From contig CAJOLH010000044.1 of assembly GCA_905235375.1 (NCBI GenBank), forward strand, positions 1-49,067: a stretch of 49,067 nucleotides of DNA, read 5' to 3'. Below are positions 29,324-38,233 of the stretch, piece after piece. The stretch comes from an uncultured Bacteroidales bacterium. GTDB lineage: Bacteria > Bacteroidota > Bacteroidia > Bacteroidales > UBA3663. Position 1 is the first letter of the stretch; each line of letters begins with the position of its first letter. The notes under the pieces were generated by a model. The model saw nothing but the letters and a program-made list of their open reading frames with translations, made no database searches and was not told the origin of the DNA. The position numbers were made by a program, and so were the translations under genes.

Positions 29324-31390
29324 TTACAGCAACTTGCAAACGACATCATTTGCCTCAATATGCAGTTTCCTGCCGCCTGCACTCTTTATGCCAGCGGGGA
29401 TGGTGACATCGACGGCTTGACCAGCATTGTTGATGGCCACGAGCACGCCTTCGCCCATATAGATACGCAGATAGACGAGTGTGTTGTCATCAACATAGAG
29501 CGGCAGATAGTCGCCAAACTGGAGGGCAATGTTTTCACGACGTTGCTGAGCGAAACGACGAACCTCGTCGAGGTTGTGCTGCTCGAAGTGATTGTAGCCG
29601 CTGAAACGCATGAAGCGACGGTTATCGGGGTCGTTGCCTCCCTCCTGTCCGTATTCGTCACCCTGATAGATACAGGGAACGCCCGGCAGAGTGAGGTTCA
29701 GTTTCTCGAGCAACAATGCCTTGGAATAGGCTCGTACGGAATCACCGATGCCTACATGACGCGTCCAACCAGCAGCCTTGCCATCTTCGTCCCAACTGAC
29801 GGCTCCGCCTACAAGACTGATGAAACGCGTCTTGTCGTGGTTTCCTGAAATGTTGCCCATCGTATGGTGAGCACCATAAGCGGCTCCGCTCTCTTCGATA
29901 GTGCGAGCCAAATCGCGCATCGTGCGTCCCTCACGTTCGCCAAGCACATCGATGGCGGTGTGATAGATGTTGAAGTCGAACTGGGCATTGAGCATACCTG
30001 CCTTGATGTACGAACCAATGAGCTCGGGCGATCCGTAGGTCTCGCCAATCATCCAGATGTCGCGATCCTTGAGCTGCGGATCGTTGGCAAGTTTCTTGCC
30101 GAACGTGCGCCAGTAGTTCAACGGGATATGCTTGCACGCATCGTGACGGAAGCCATCGAACTCGAAGTTGCGTACCCAATAGAGGGCAGAATCGGTGAGC
30201 TGGTCGGCTACGTTGCGACGCGTCAGGTCAAGACTCGGGATGTGCTTGTCGAACCAGGTGGTCAGACGATATTCGCCATCCCACAACTCGAGATTCGGCT
30301 TGCCATCGGCTGTAAGCGAATCGGTAGCCCAATCGGGATGTGCCTGGAAGAGCGGCGACTCGATGTGCAGGTGGTTGGCCACATAGTCGAGCACCACGTT
30401 GATGTTATGTTCGTGCGCCGTACGAAGCATCTCGTGCAGTTCGTCGGCATTGCCGAAACGTTCATCGACCTTAGTGATGTAGATGGGCCAGTAGCCATGA
30501 TAACCCGTGAATCGAGTGCGTGGCTTCGGATAGAATCCCCAGACAGTGTAAGGATTCTGCGTGATGGGACTCACCCAAATGGTGTTGACACCCAGATTGT
30601 CAAAGAATCCTTCCTGGATCTTCTGCGTGATGCCTACAATATCGCCACCCTGATAATCTGCTTGTGGGAGCACAATTTTCGGATTGTTGAACTTCCAATC
30701 GTTCTCGGTCTTGCCATTGTTGAAACGGTCGATCATCAGCGAATAGAGTATCTGCGTCTCGGGGTCGTGGCGATTGAGCTGGTCGGCCGAAGTGATGACC
30801 TTGCCATTCTGAAGAGGAACGAGGATATCGCTCATCGGCGTGTCGGCAATAGCGCCATAGACACGCAGATAAGTGCGCTTACGACTCCCTTCTGGCACCT
30901 TGGGAAGAGTGACCACGATTTCGTTATCGCCGACAGTAATGCACTTCTCTGGAAGCAAAGTGTTCTGCCAAAGGGCAACAACCTTTTCAGGTTTCTGGGT
31001 GAAGCCGATGCCTACCTTGCCGTCGCGTGTCCACGTGGTGTAAAGGCGAGCATAGCCCGAATTGAAATGACTGCCATCCTCGACCACGAGTGTCAGTTTC
31101 TTGCCTTCGGACAAAAGGTCAATGGTGCTGAGCGGAACCTCGGTTGTGACAAAGAAGGTGCTGTCGGTGTAGCTATTGATTGTCACACCGGACCCTGCAA
31201 CCACGGAGTCGAACTTATCGATCGAGGGGAAGTAATCGCTGAAATAGTTCTCTTGATTGGGAGCTGTCACAAAGACGACACTCGAACGATGCTCGTTGCC
31301 AGGAATCTGCTCAAGCACAAAGGGCTTGTTGCAGGCCGAGAAGATTACCAGCGCTGCAACGAAGCAACTTGAAGATAGTTTGCTAATCAC
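29324..31390 (-). CDS. GH13 alpha-amylase/neopullulanase-type lipoprotein
   Basis: The 688-residue protein has a lipoprotein signal (IFSAC, Cys 20). An N-terminal beta region of about 190 residues precedes a full GH13 barrel from about residue 205. Conserved GH13 regions are DYVANH (335-340), GFRHDACKH (nucleophile D417), MIGETYG (acid/base E450) and NISGNHD (D519). The C-terminal beta domain ends near 688. Of the sus-locus amylases this one is a candidate surface enzyme because of the lipid anchor, but anchoring may face the periplasm. It is encoded 5 bp after the GH13_28-like gene and is the last gene of the operon. The subfamily is not certain from sequence alone. Substrates are probably alpha-1,4-glucans such as starch, pullulan or maltodextrin. 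Confidence 0.9.
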   Translation of the reverse strand: MISKLSSSCFVAALVIFSACNKPFVLEQIPGNEHRSSVVFVTAPNQENYFSDYFPSIDKFDSVVAGSGVTINSYTDSTFFVTTEVPLSTIDLLSEGKKLTLVVEDGSHFNSGYARLYTTWTRDGKVGIGFTQKPEKVVALWQNTLLPEKCITVGDNEIVVTLPKVPEGSRKRTYLRVYGAIADTPMSDILVPLQNGKVITSADQLNRHDPETQILYSLMIDRFNNGKTENDWKFNNPKIVLPQADYQGGDIVGITQKIQEGFFDNLGVNTIWVSPITQNPYTVWGFYPKPRTRFTGYHGYWPIYITKVDERFGNADELHEMLRTAHEHNINVVLDYVANHLHIESPLFQAHPDWATDSLTADGKPNLELWDGEYRLTTWFDKHIPSLDLTRRNVADQLTDSALYWVRNFEFDGFRHDACKHIPLNYWRTFGKKLANDPQLKDRDIWMIGETYGSPELIGSYIKAGMLNAQFDFNIYHTAIDVLGEREGRTMRDLARTIEESGAAYGAHHTMGNISGNHDKTRFISLVGGAVSWDEDGKAAGWTRHVGIGDSVRAYSKALLLEKLNLTLPGVPCIYQGDEYGQEGGNDPDNRRFMRFSGYNHFEQHNLDEVRRFAQQRRENIALQFGDYLPLYVDDNTLVYLRIYMGEGVLVAINNAGQAVDVTIPAGIKSAGGRKLHIEANDVVCKLL

Positions 31391-31395
31391 TTTGG

Positions 31396-32832
31396 TTACT
31401 TCTTGATGAGCAGATAAGCCGACTGAGCATCGAGTCCACCGTGCAAAACACCCTTCTTGACACTGAAAATCTTGCCAGTCAGGGCATCCTTGTATTGGCC
31501 ATTGGGGAGCGTTGTCGCCAAGGAAACCTGCTTGGATTCGTTGGTGATATTAATCAGTGCAGCGCCCTTGGTGCCACGACAGACCTGTGTGACTGCGCCA
31601 TCAGCTGAGAAGGTGATGCTCTCAGGTTGACCCTGCATCTGATGACGGAAACGGTTGGCAGCCACAACGAGTGGATGCTTGAAGTTATCATTCCCCTTGA
31701 TGCCTACCAGATTCTTGCCCCAAAAGTTTCCAGCAGGGCCATCGCTGCCATCAGGACGACTGTAGAACAACGGCATACCATTGGCACGAGCTGCGAGGAA
31801 CACCCATCCCAAACGAATCTGCAGGTCGGAGAGTGCAGCCGATTCGTGGTCGTTGCAATAGGTGTCGTGACTTTCGACCCAGGTAACCAGCTTCTTGGGA
31901 TCGACGGGATGGCAGTAGCCCTTCACGTCCTTGTCCATCCAATTGGCTTTCTCAAGGTCGTAGCGCAAGTCCCAACCAAGTCCAGAGGCAGTCATCCCTA
32001 TAAATTCGGCATACTCCTCTTCCTTGACGTTCCTGTCCTGAAGCACCTCGCCATAGATGAAGAGACTATCCTCGGGCAAACAGAGACGCACGCCATTAGC
32101 TTCCTCACGACCGGTAGCCACTGCCCAGAAGTTGTTTCTTGGCGACTTCTCATCCTTCGGGTCGCTGGGCAAACCGATGTGCTTGGCTGTGTCGTAACGG
32201 AAACCGCGCACACCACACTTGATCAGGTCGTTGCAATACTGCAGGTAATAGGCCTGGAAGTCGGGGTTCTCGGTATTGACGTCGGGCAGACCGCCCATCT
32301 GACCAGTAGTACATTGCAGACGGTCGTTGTAGTCGCGAATCTCATCGAAGCCCGTGGCATGATAGAGGTTCTCGTGTCCACCAACGGCAGCATCGAGTTC
32401 GTCACTCACGCGAGTGTCATCGATGGCAGTGTGATTGGGCAGAACATCGACAATGATACGAATGCCATACTTGCCCGCCTCGTCGCAGAGCTGCTTGAGG
32501 TCCTCACGAGTTCCGACCACGTAGTTGCCAATCTTCCAATCGATGGGCTGGTAATAGTAATACCAACGGCCATGTCCGTAGAGCTGCGGGCCACCGCCCT
32601 TGTCGCCCTTAGCCTCAATGACACAGTTTTCGGCAGGCGAAGTCTGTACGACCGTATAGCCTGCCTCAGCGATGTCGGCAAGATTCTCGCGAATAGTGTT
32701 GAACGACCAGCACCAGGCATGCAGAATCACGTCGTTATTCGTCTCAACAGGCGCAACCTTTGGCTTAGCTGACAATTGAAGCCACATTCCCATCAGCAAC
32801 ACAGCGATGGGCAGAAAATATGTTTTCTTCAT
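31396..32832 (-). CDS. Secreted alpha-amylase, GH13_28-like (Bacillus AmyE type)
   Basis: The 478-residue protein has a signal peptide (MKKTYFLPIAVLLMGMWLQLSA) and a compact GH13 layout. It resembles Bacillus subtilis AmyE (GH13 subfamily 28): ILHAWCWSFNTIRENLADI, AGYTVVQTSPAEN and WVESHDTYCNDHESA all recall that enzyme. Catalytic residues are D214 (GFRYDTAKHIGLP), E262 (IYGEVLQD) and D323. No starch-binding module is attached; the C-terminal beta domain closes the protein. It is the middle of three consecutive amylase genes, between a CBM26-bearing GH13 and a lipoprotein GH13. It would endo-cleave alpha-1,4-glucan. With no lipobox or sorting tail it is probably periplasmic, which is inference. 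Confidence 0.92.
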   Translation of the reverse strand: MKKTYFLPIAVLLMGMWLQLSAKPKVAPVETNNDVILHAWCWSFNTIRENLADIAEAGYTVVQTSPAENCVIEAKGDKGGGPQLYGHGRWYYYYQPIDWKIGNYVVGTREDLKQLCDEAGKYGIRIIVDVLPNHTAIDDTRVSDELDAAVGGHENLYHATGFDEIRDYNDRLQCTTGQMGGLPDVNTENPDFQAYYLQYCNDLIKCGVRGFRYDTAKHIGLPSDPKDEKSPRNNFWAVATGREEANGVRLCLPEDSLFIYGEVLQDRNVKEEEYAEFIGMTASGLGWDLRYDLEKANWMDKDVKGYCHPVDPKKLVTWVESHDTYCNDHESAALSDLQIRLGWVFLAARANGMPLFYSRPDGSDGPAGNFWGKNLVGIKGNDNFKHPLVVAANRFRHQMQGQPESITFSADGAVTQVCRGTKGAALINITNESKQVSLATTLPNGQYKDALTGKIFSVKKGVLHGGLDAQSAYLLIKK

Positions 32833-32854
32833 ATTTATAAATTATTATGAAGGG

Positions 32855-32905
32855 CTATAGTGGCTATAGTAACTATTGTGACTATAATAACTATATACCT
32901 ATAGT
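32855..32905. repeat. Six imperfect 9-bp tandem repeats between two amylase genes
   Basis: Six units in a row match CTATAGTnn: CTATAGTGG, CTATAGTAA, CTATTGTGA, CTATAATAA, CTATATAC and CTATAGTCC. They fill most of the 84-bp gap between the minus-strand genes ending at 32917 and starting at 32832. The array is A/T rich and has no long stem or T-tract. Confidence 0.75.
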
Positions 32906-32916
32906 CCCTCTGACCA

Positions 32917-34920
32917 TTATCGAATCATAATCTTCTTACCTCCACAGATATAAAGCTGTCCAGCCTTCATCTCGTTGACACGACGGCCCTGCAGGTCGTA
33001 GATGGCATCGGTGTCAGCAGCATCGTCATCAGTGATTCCTCGAAGTCCGGCATATTGGGAGGTGACATCGCTCACTGTGAACTTATTGCCAATCTTTGTG
33101 CTGTTGATGATGTAGTAGGCATCCTGCGTCATACCCGTGACATCCACCGACTGCTGATTACCAGCTGCATTAGTGAATACAAAGTTGACCTCATAATCAC
33201 CCGTGTTGGGGATGGCAAAGGTCTGGACATACCACGTCAAGCCACCCTCTTCGACCGTCTCCGTTGCCTGAGCGCCTGGCCAACCGCCATTGAGCTGCTC
33301 GTTGTCGGGACCCGCCCAAATATAGATATAGAGTGGATTGAGCGAACCTGATTGGTTGCAGACGTGCATCGTAGCCTTATGGGAATCAATCGCTCCCTCT
33401 TCCTTGAACGTGTATGTACGACTCTGAACATTGCTGACTGCGCCATTACTCAAAAGGCCCACCTTCAACGTAGTAGTCACGGCAAACATAAGTTCCGAGC
33501 CACTCTCCAAAGCCGGAGAAGTGGCTGTCGGCTCTGAGCCGTCGGTAGTATATACCAGCTTAGCATTCGCATCCTGAGAAATGGCAAGCAGCGGCACCGT
33601 GACGGACTCACCTACCGAATAAACGCCCGAACCCTTGCCAATCCATGGAGCCTCAATGGACTTCGACACATAATACTTGTAGTTCTTGCCAGCAAGAACT
33701 TGCTGATATGTATTCGCAACATCGTAAGTGAAGTTACCGCACATCACACGCAAGCTGCCCTTGGTACCCGTCACCGTGCGTCCCACGTAGGCCGTTCCAG
33801 ACATCCACTCGGCGTAAGTGCTCTGGTTGTTGATGCCAACAAGGCGACGCACCTCAATCATGTTCTTGATCTCCTCCTTGCAGTCAGTCCAATGCTTCAG
33901 GAACACACAGGGTGTGCCCGGCATAGCCAGCATCCACGCATTGAGTGCAACAGTATCCTTACGGATAGGATCCTGCGAAGCCGTAGCCGAACGATATTCG
34001 GTGTCGTGATTCTCCACGAAGGTGACCGAATACTGGCGATAAGCCTCGTCGCTGATGCCGGAACTGTTTTTCAGGTTTGACCAGTTGTTATTGTTCACAG
34101 CATCGCGGCAAGTGTAGCGGAAAGCGAAGTCGAAAGCTGCCGACTGCGTCACGCCATCGACCTTGGTTCCGTCAATCCATCTCTTGACATTCGTCGAATT
34201 GCCATCCCAGTACTCGCCTACCGAGAACTTGGTGCCCGAATAGACATTATAATCTCCCACGTGCGAGGCATTGAAGCCCTTCACCATATCGTAACGGAAT
34301 CCGGTGTAACCGAGATCCTCAATCAGATACTTGGTATAAGCCTTGACGCTGGTCTGCACATTCTCCGACTTGTGGTCGAGGTCACGCATACCGTCCCAAC
34401 CTTCGCCCTCATCATTGTTGGATGATAGGCTATAGCCGTTGCTGGTGGCCCAGTTCAAAGTCTTTCCGCCATCATCATTTCGGACAATGTCGGTGCTCTG
34501 CATCTGATAGGTCACACCATTGTAGGTCTCTGCCGGGAAATCCACCCAATTGGTGAGATTCTTGCGGTGATTGACCACCACATCAGCAATGACGCCTGTA
34601 CCCTTCTCCTTGTACGCCTTGATCATGGAGCGCAGTTGTTCCTCGGTGCCGAACGAAGAGTGCTGGTCGAAATAATACAATGGATCATATCCCATCGAGG
34701 TACTGCTTCCGGTGTAAGCCGACTGCGGTATCCAAAGGAGTGAAAAATAGCTGGAGATTTCTTCAGCCTGCGATTCGAGGTTGCTCCATTTGGTAGCCGA
34801 AAAGGAATCCCAATAGAACCCTTGCAGCATCACGCCCTCATAGTTGGCGGGCCAACCCTGGGCATCGACAGCAGTTACAGCCGTAACTGCAAGGAGCAGA
34901 GAAGTAAAGATTTTTTTCAT
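32917..34920 (-). CDS. Secreted GH13 alpha-amylase with CBM26-like module and type IX-like tail
   Basis: Translation is taken from 34920 (MKKIFTSLLLAVTAVTAVDAQ), since the 18 codons upstream spoil the signal peptide and run into the terminator hairpin; this gives 667 residues. The catalytic barrel (about 25-420) resembles GH13 subfamilies 6/7: GFYWDSF, SMGYDPLYYFDQ, DVVVNHR, GFRYDMVKGF (D211), SVGEYWDG (E236) and FVENHDTE (D306). A chitobiase-C/FN3-like module (VYTTDGSEPTATSPAL, about 430-505) follows, then a CBM26-like starch-binding module (YIYIWAGPDNEQLNGGWPG, about 512-606). The end, IYDLQGRRVNEMKAGQLYIC, resembles a type IX sorting tail. It holds the susG position but differs from Bacteroides SusG in having no lipobox. 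It probably cuts starch at the cell surface. Confidence 0.9.
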   Translation of the reverse strand: MKKIFTSLLLAVTAVTAVDAQGWPANYEGVMLQGFYWDSFSATKWSNLESQAEEISSYFSLLWIPQSAYTGSSTSMGYDPLYYFDQHSSFGTEEQLRSMIKAYKEKGTGVIADVVVNHRKNLTNWVDFPAETYNGVTYQMQSTDIVRNDDGGKTLNWATSNGYSLSSNNDEGEGWDGMRDLDHKSENVQTSVKAYTKYLIEDLGYTGFRYDMVKGFNASHVGDYNVYSGTKFSVGEYWDGNSTNVKRWIDGTKVDGVTQSAAFDFAFRYTCRDAVNNNNWSNLKNSSGISDEAYRQYSVTFVENHDTEYRSATASQDPIRKDTVALNAWMLAMPGTPCVFLKHWTDCKEEIKNMIEVRRLVGINNQSTYAEWMSGTAYVGRTVTGTKGSLRVMCGNFTYDVANTYQQVLAGKNYKYYVSKSIEAPWIGKGSGVYSVGESVTVPLLAISQDANAKLVYTTDGSEPTATSPALESGSELMFAVTTTLKVGLLSNGAVSNVQSRTYTFKEEGAIDSHKATMHVCNQSGSLNPLYIYIWAGPDNEQLNGGWPGAQATETVEEGGLTWYVQTFAIPNTGDYEVNFVFTNAAGNQQSVDVTGMTQDAYYIINSTKIGNKFTVSDVTSQYAGLRGITDDDAADTDAIYDLQGRRVNEMKAGQLYICGGKKIMIR

Positions 34921-34942
34921 TGTCGATTCGATTAAGGTAAAA

Positions 34943-34985
34943 AGAGGAGCAAGGCAAGTGTAGTTCGCTTGCAACTTGCTCCTCT
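34943..34985 (-). terminator. Intrinsic terminator between susF and the amylase genes
   Basis: On the minus strand AGAGGAGCAAG (34975-34985) and CTTGCTCCTCT (34943-34953) form a perfect 11-bp stem. An inner GCAAG/CTTGC pair can extend it. The stem runs directly into TTTTT opposite 34939-34943. It begins 15 bp after the susF stop and lies just before the next gene of the same operon, so it is placed to stop part of the transcripts. Confidence 0.82.
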
Positions 34986-35000
34986 ATAATTCATGAATTA

Positions 35001-36932
35001 TTACTCAACAATAGCGTAAGCCTTGCCTTCGCAGTTGGGCCAGAACTTGACGGTATGAGTGCCTGGCTCGATGGCAATGTCGGCGCCATTATTAATCAGG
35101 TTGGCGAGATCACCGCCCCAGTTGAACGCCCAGTCATGGTTGGCACGGAACTTGAAGTTTCCTTCGCCGAAGTCGCCGGTGTAGGTCCAGCAACCCAGTT
35201 CGGTGTCGAACGTCATCTCTGTGTCGGCATCCCAGCCGCCAGCCGTAGCATCACCGATCAGGCCGATAGTAGCAGGCGAAGCCGAGTACGTGAGATTGGC
35301 CATATCAGCCACAAGCATATAGAAGCCCTCCTCGATGTTGATGTTGCCACCTTCAGTCGAGAGCTTGCCCTCACCGCCGTCGCCATACCAAGCACCATCA
35401 ACAAACTTGAAGCCCCAGGTCTCTGCCGCCTCATTGACGGGGAGTACATAGTACCATCCGCGATAGACACCAGCGCCTTCGTGTGCCATCGGGCTTGCTT
35501 CAGTGCTCCAACCATTGGCACTGCCGGCATAGTAGATAAAGTCGCTATACTGTGCACCAGCGCCGGAAGTCTCGGTAAAGACAGCTGTGTGGTTGCCCTC
35601 GGTGGAGAGCGTCAGTGTGATGTCGTAGGTGCCTGCATTGAGACTGATGTTGGCGCCATCCTGGGTCAGACCATTCAGGTCGCCGCCCCAGTTGATCGCC
35701 CAATCGGCATTCGCACGGAATTTGACGCCACCCTTGGTTAGCTCAACACCCTTGACCTCCCAAGAGCCGGATACGGTATTGTAGGTAAGATCGACATCGC
35801 CGCCCCAAGAGTTAAAGTCTCCGATAAGACCAATCTGGTTGATGGCTACGAGTTCGTAGGTCATCGATGAAAGGTCAACGTTGATCTCATAGAATCCTGC
35901 ACCTGGATCAGGGCAGTTGTCACTACCCTGGCCGATGCGGTTGTCGCCGAGCCATTCCCAGTCGCCATCCCAATCGTTCTCGTTGGGCTTGAACTTAAAT
36001 TCGCCATTGAGATAATAGTAGCCCTTGTAAGCGCCGTCCGAAGCAGGGCTGCGGAGAGCGTGTGGCGTGCTCCAGCCCGACTCGTTGCCGATCTCGTAGA
36101 TGTACTCGCTGAACGACAAGGCAGTGGCCTCCCAAGTCATGTTCATCATGTCGAAGGTGACACGATAGTAGAGAGCATCTGGATCGTAAGTAATCACGAA
36201 GTTGCCACCTTCGTTGTTGTACTTGAACTTGCCTTCATTCTCGGCATCGCAGCCCAGGCACTTGCTCCAGTCTCCACCAATGCCCGATTCAGGGGTTACC
36301 TTGAACTCAAGGTTCTCAGTAAGATCAGTGGGGGCTGCAAAGGTGCAGGTGAAGACAGGGTTCTCATAGACATCGCCACCACCATTGGTCAACGGATAAT
36401 CCTTGTTCGAATTGTTCCATCCGTTGAAATTTCCGGTAAGATAATAGGTCTCTTCGATTTCGGGAGCCTCGGGAATGGCCTTGATGGCAAACGACTGGGA
36501 ACTCAAGCGAACACTGGTCGCCACACTCGCCTCCCAAACCGAAATTACGCCCAACAGCTCGCGCTCCTCGGGACGCTTGCCATAGGAATCTTCCAGATAG
36601 CGCTGCAGGTCATCCGCATTCATGAATCCTTCGGAGGTAAGATAGAAGGTTTCGGGGGCGATGATATCACCTTCCGTAGAAAGGGTAATCATATAATCGG
36701 GCGAATAGTCTTCAGACGAAGCGGTGGGGGCATTGATGCTGCAGACCTGAACCATATCAGCCTCAAGTGTGCGGAAATCAATAGTGCCGACACTCGACAC
36801 ACTGCCATCGCCAAAGGTTACGGGGGACTCTTGTGCCACGCTCTTGGGTTCACTCCAGTCCTTGTAGTCATCGGTACAGGCTGCAAAAGCTGCTGCACCA
36901 AGCACCATGGCATATAAAATTTTCTTTTTCAT
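35001..36932 (-). CDS. susF: SusF-like starch-binding lipoprotein with five modules
   Basis: The 643-residue lipoprotein (FAAC, Cys 19) starts with a SusE/F-type N-terminal domain (about 20-155). Five tandem beta-sandwich modules follow at about 160-270, 275-365, 366-455, 462-552 and 553-643. They carry starch-binding-type motifs such as YLTGNFNGWNN, IGNESGWSTP, IGLIGDFNSWGGD, FIYYAGSANGWST and IGLIGDATAGGWD. Modules 2 and 4 resemble each other, as do 3 and 5 (both have FRAN-DWA-NWGGDL). SusF of B. thetaiotaomicron has three starch-binding modules, so this one is extended. It would hold starch at the outer membrane surface without cleaving it. It is followed by an intrinsic terminator. The name rests on position after susE plus module type. 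Confidence 0.82.
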   Translation of the reverse strand: MKKKILYAMVLGAAAFAACTDDYKDWSEPKSVAQESPVTFGDGSVSSVGTIDFRTLEADMVQVCSINAPTASSEDYSPDYMITLSTEGDIIAPETFYLTSEGFMNADDLQRYLEDSYGKRPEERELLGVISVWEASVATSVRLSSQSFAIKAIPEAPEIEETYYLTGNFNGWNNSNKDYPLTNGGGDVYENPVFTCTFAAPTDLTENLEFKVTPESGIGGDWSKCLGCDAENEGKFKYNNEGGNFVITYDPDALYYRVTFDMMNMTWEATALSFSEYIYEIGNESGWSTPHALRSPASDGAYKGYYYLNGEFKFKPNENDWDGDWEWLGDNRIGQGSDNCPDPGAGFYEINVDLSSMTYELVAINQIGLIGDFNSWGGDVDLTYNTVSGSWEVKGVELTKGGVKFRANADWAINWGGDLNGLTQDGANISLNAGTYDITLTLSTEGNHTAVFTETSGAGAQYSDFIYYAGSANGWSTEASPMAHEGAGVYRGWYYVLPVNEAAETWGFKFVDGAWYGDGGEGKLSTEGGNINIEEGFYMLVADMANLTYSASPATIGLIGDATAGGWDADTEMTFDTELGCWTYTGDFGEGNFKFRANHDWAFNWGGDLANLINNGADIAIEPGTHTVKFWPNCEGKAYAIVE

Positions 36933-36994
36933 TGCTTTTTGGGAATTTCAGTTCCTCCTGCCCCATTCACGGAGCATGGAAGAACTAAGGTTGA

Positions 36995-38212
36995 TTACTG
37001 GAGAACGAAACGATAGAAACGTGTAATATCGTTGTAGATTACAAGATAATTACCAGGAGTGAGGAAGATGTCTGCACCGCCATTGGTACCGTAGCCATAG
37101 TAGCTGCCTTCGGAGGTCTCGAGCACATCACCACCCGAATTGTAGTCCCATGAACCTGCTTCCTTGACCTTGATGGCCTGGCCGTCACCGATGGTAACGT
37201 TGGCTACCCAGTCGTGGTTGATGGCGCCATCGTAGGTATGGATGGGCTTCATCTCGGTGTCACCCCAATCGTTGAAGTGTCCGGAAATGCACATGCCAGC
37301 AAATACGGCTGGAGCGCCCGCATACTTCTCGACGGTAAGCTCATCCTTCTCGGTGTTGAGCGTTACGGTGTAGTAGCCAGCCTCGGGCACTTTGATGTCG
37401 CTCGACCCGCCATCGTTCTTCACGAACGAACCGAAGCTGTCGCCCTGGCCCCACTGCTCATCCCACGAGTCGAGAGTATGCTTCAGCTTGAAGCCATTGC
37501 CAGCCAGATAACCCGTCCAAGTGATTATGCCTGCACCGGTCTTGGCATCATACTCATAGTCAGCCACCGTATGCATTGGGTAGCTGCTGGTCGGCATATC
37601 CGAAGTCCACTTGCCATCGCCGATATCACCACCGATAATGTACCAGATGTCGGGATCGGCAGCCTTGAGCTCGATATAATAAGGAAGGACGTTGAATGTC
37701 ACTACATTCGAAGCCACAGATGCAAGCTTGGAAAATGACGCATTCTGAACGAAAGCCAGCACACGTGCATAGACGGTAGTACCATCGATGAATGCCTGAC
37801 TGGTATTGTCCCAGCCATTAAGCAGTTCAAGTGCCCGGTCGATAGCCGATGCCGGAACCTCAACCGTGCAGTCGGTATAGGTCTCATCGAGTGCAAAGTA
37901 GTCGGCACCCGTGTTGTCTTCGGCCATTTCATCGTAGGCTTTGCTGAAACTGCCTGTCGAGGAGACCTGCACCTGATAATTGGCAACGACGGGAGCATTG
38001 GGTTCGGTAAACTGAGGCTGTGACCAGCTCATGGGAATCCTCAAGGAGCGGATGAGGTCAATCTGTGTATTTCCGAACACTGGCGTATTGACCGTGAACG
38101 AACCTTCAGCAGGATTCACCAGAATGGGGTTCGATTCATCGTCCTTGTCGCATGAGATGAATGCCAGGCTACCAGCCACGAGCATCATCGCATAGGAAAA
38201 TATCTTTTTCAT
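36995..38212 (-). CDS. susE: SusE-like starch-binding lipoprotein
   Basis: The 405-residue lipoprotein (lipobox FISC, Cys 21) has the SusE N-terminal domain (NPAEGSFTVNTP, IPMSWSQPQFTEPNAPVVANYQVQVS, about 25-180). Two further beta modules follow: about 185-300 (YYIELKAADPDIWYIIGGDIGDGKW) and about 305-405 (FAGMCISGHFNDWGDTEM). Aromatic residues in these modules (W, Y) fit starch binding. It lies 21 bp after susD and 62 bp before susF, as in the canonical susCDEF order. It would act at the cell surface as a non-catalytic starch-binding partner. Substrate assignment comes from the surrounding GH13 genes. Confidence 0.84.
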   Translation of the reverse strand: MKKIFSYAMMLVAGSLAFISCDKDDESNPILVNPAEGSFTVNTPVFGNTQIDLIRSLRIPMSWSQPQFTEPNAPVVANYQVQVSSTGSFSKAYDEMAEDNTGADYFALDETYTDCTVEVPASAIDRALELLNGWDNTSQAFIDGTTVYARVLAFVQNASFSKLASVASNVVTFNVLPYYIELKAADPDIWYIIGGDIGDGKWTSDMPTSSYPMHTVADYEYDAKTGAGIITWTGYLAGNGFKLKHTLDSWDEQWGQGDSFGSFVKNDGGSSDIKVPEAGYYTVTLNTEKDELTVEKYAGAPAVFAGMCISGHFNDWGDTEMKPIHTYDGAINHDWVANVTIGDGQAIKVKEAGSWDYNSGGDVLETSEGSYYGYGTNGGADIFLTPGNYLVIYNDITRFYRFVLQ

Positions 38213-38233
38213 ATTTGTTCAAATCGTGAAGAA

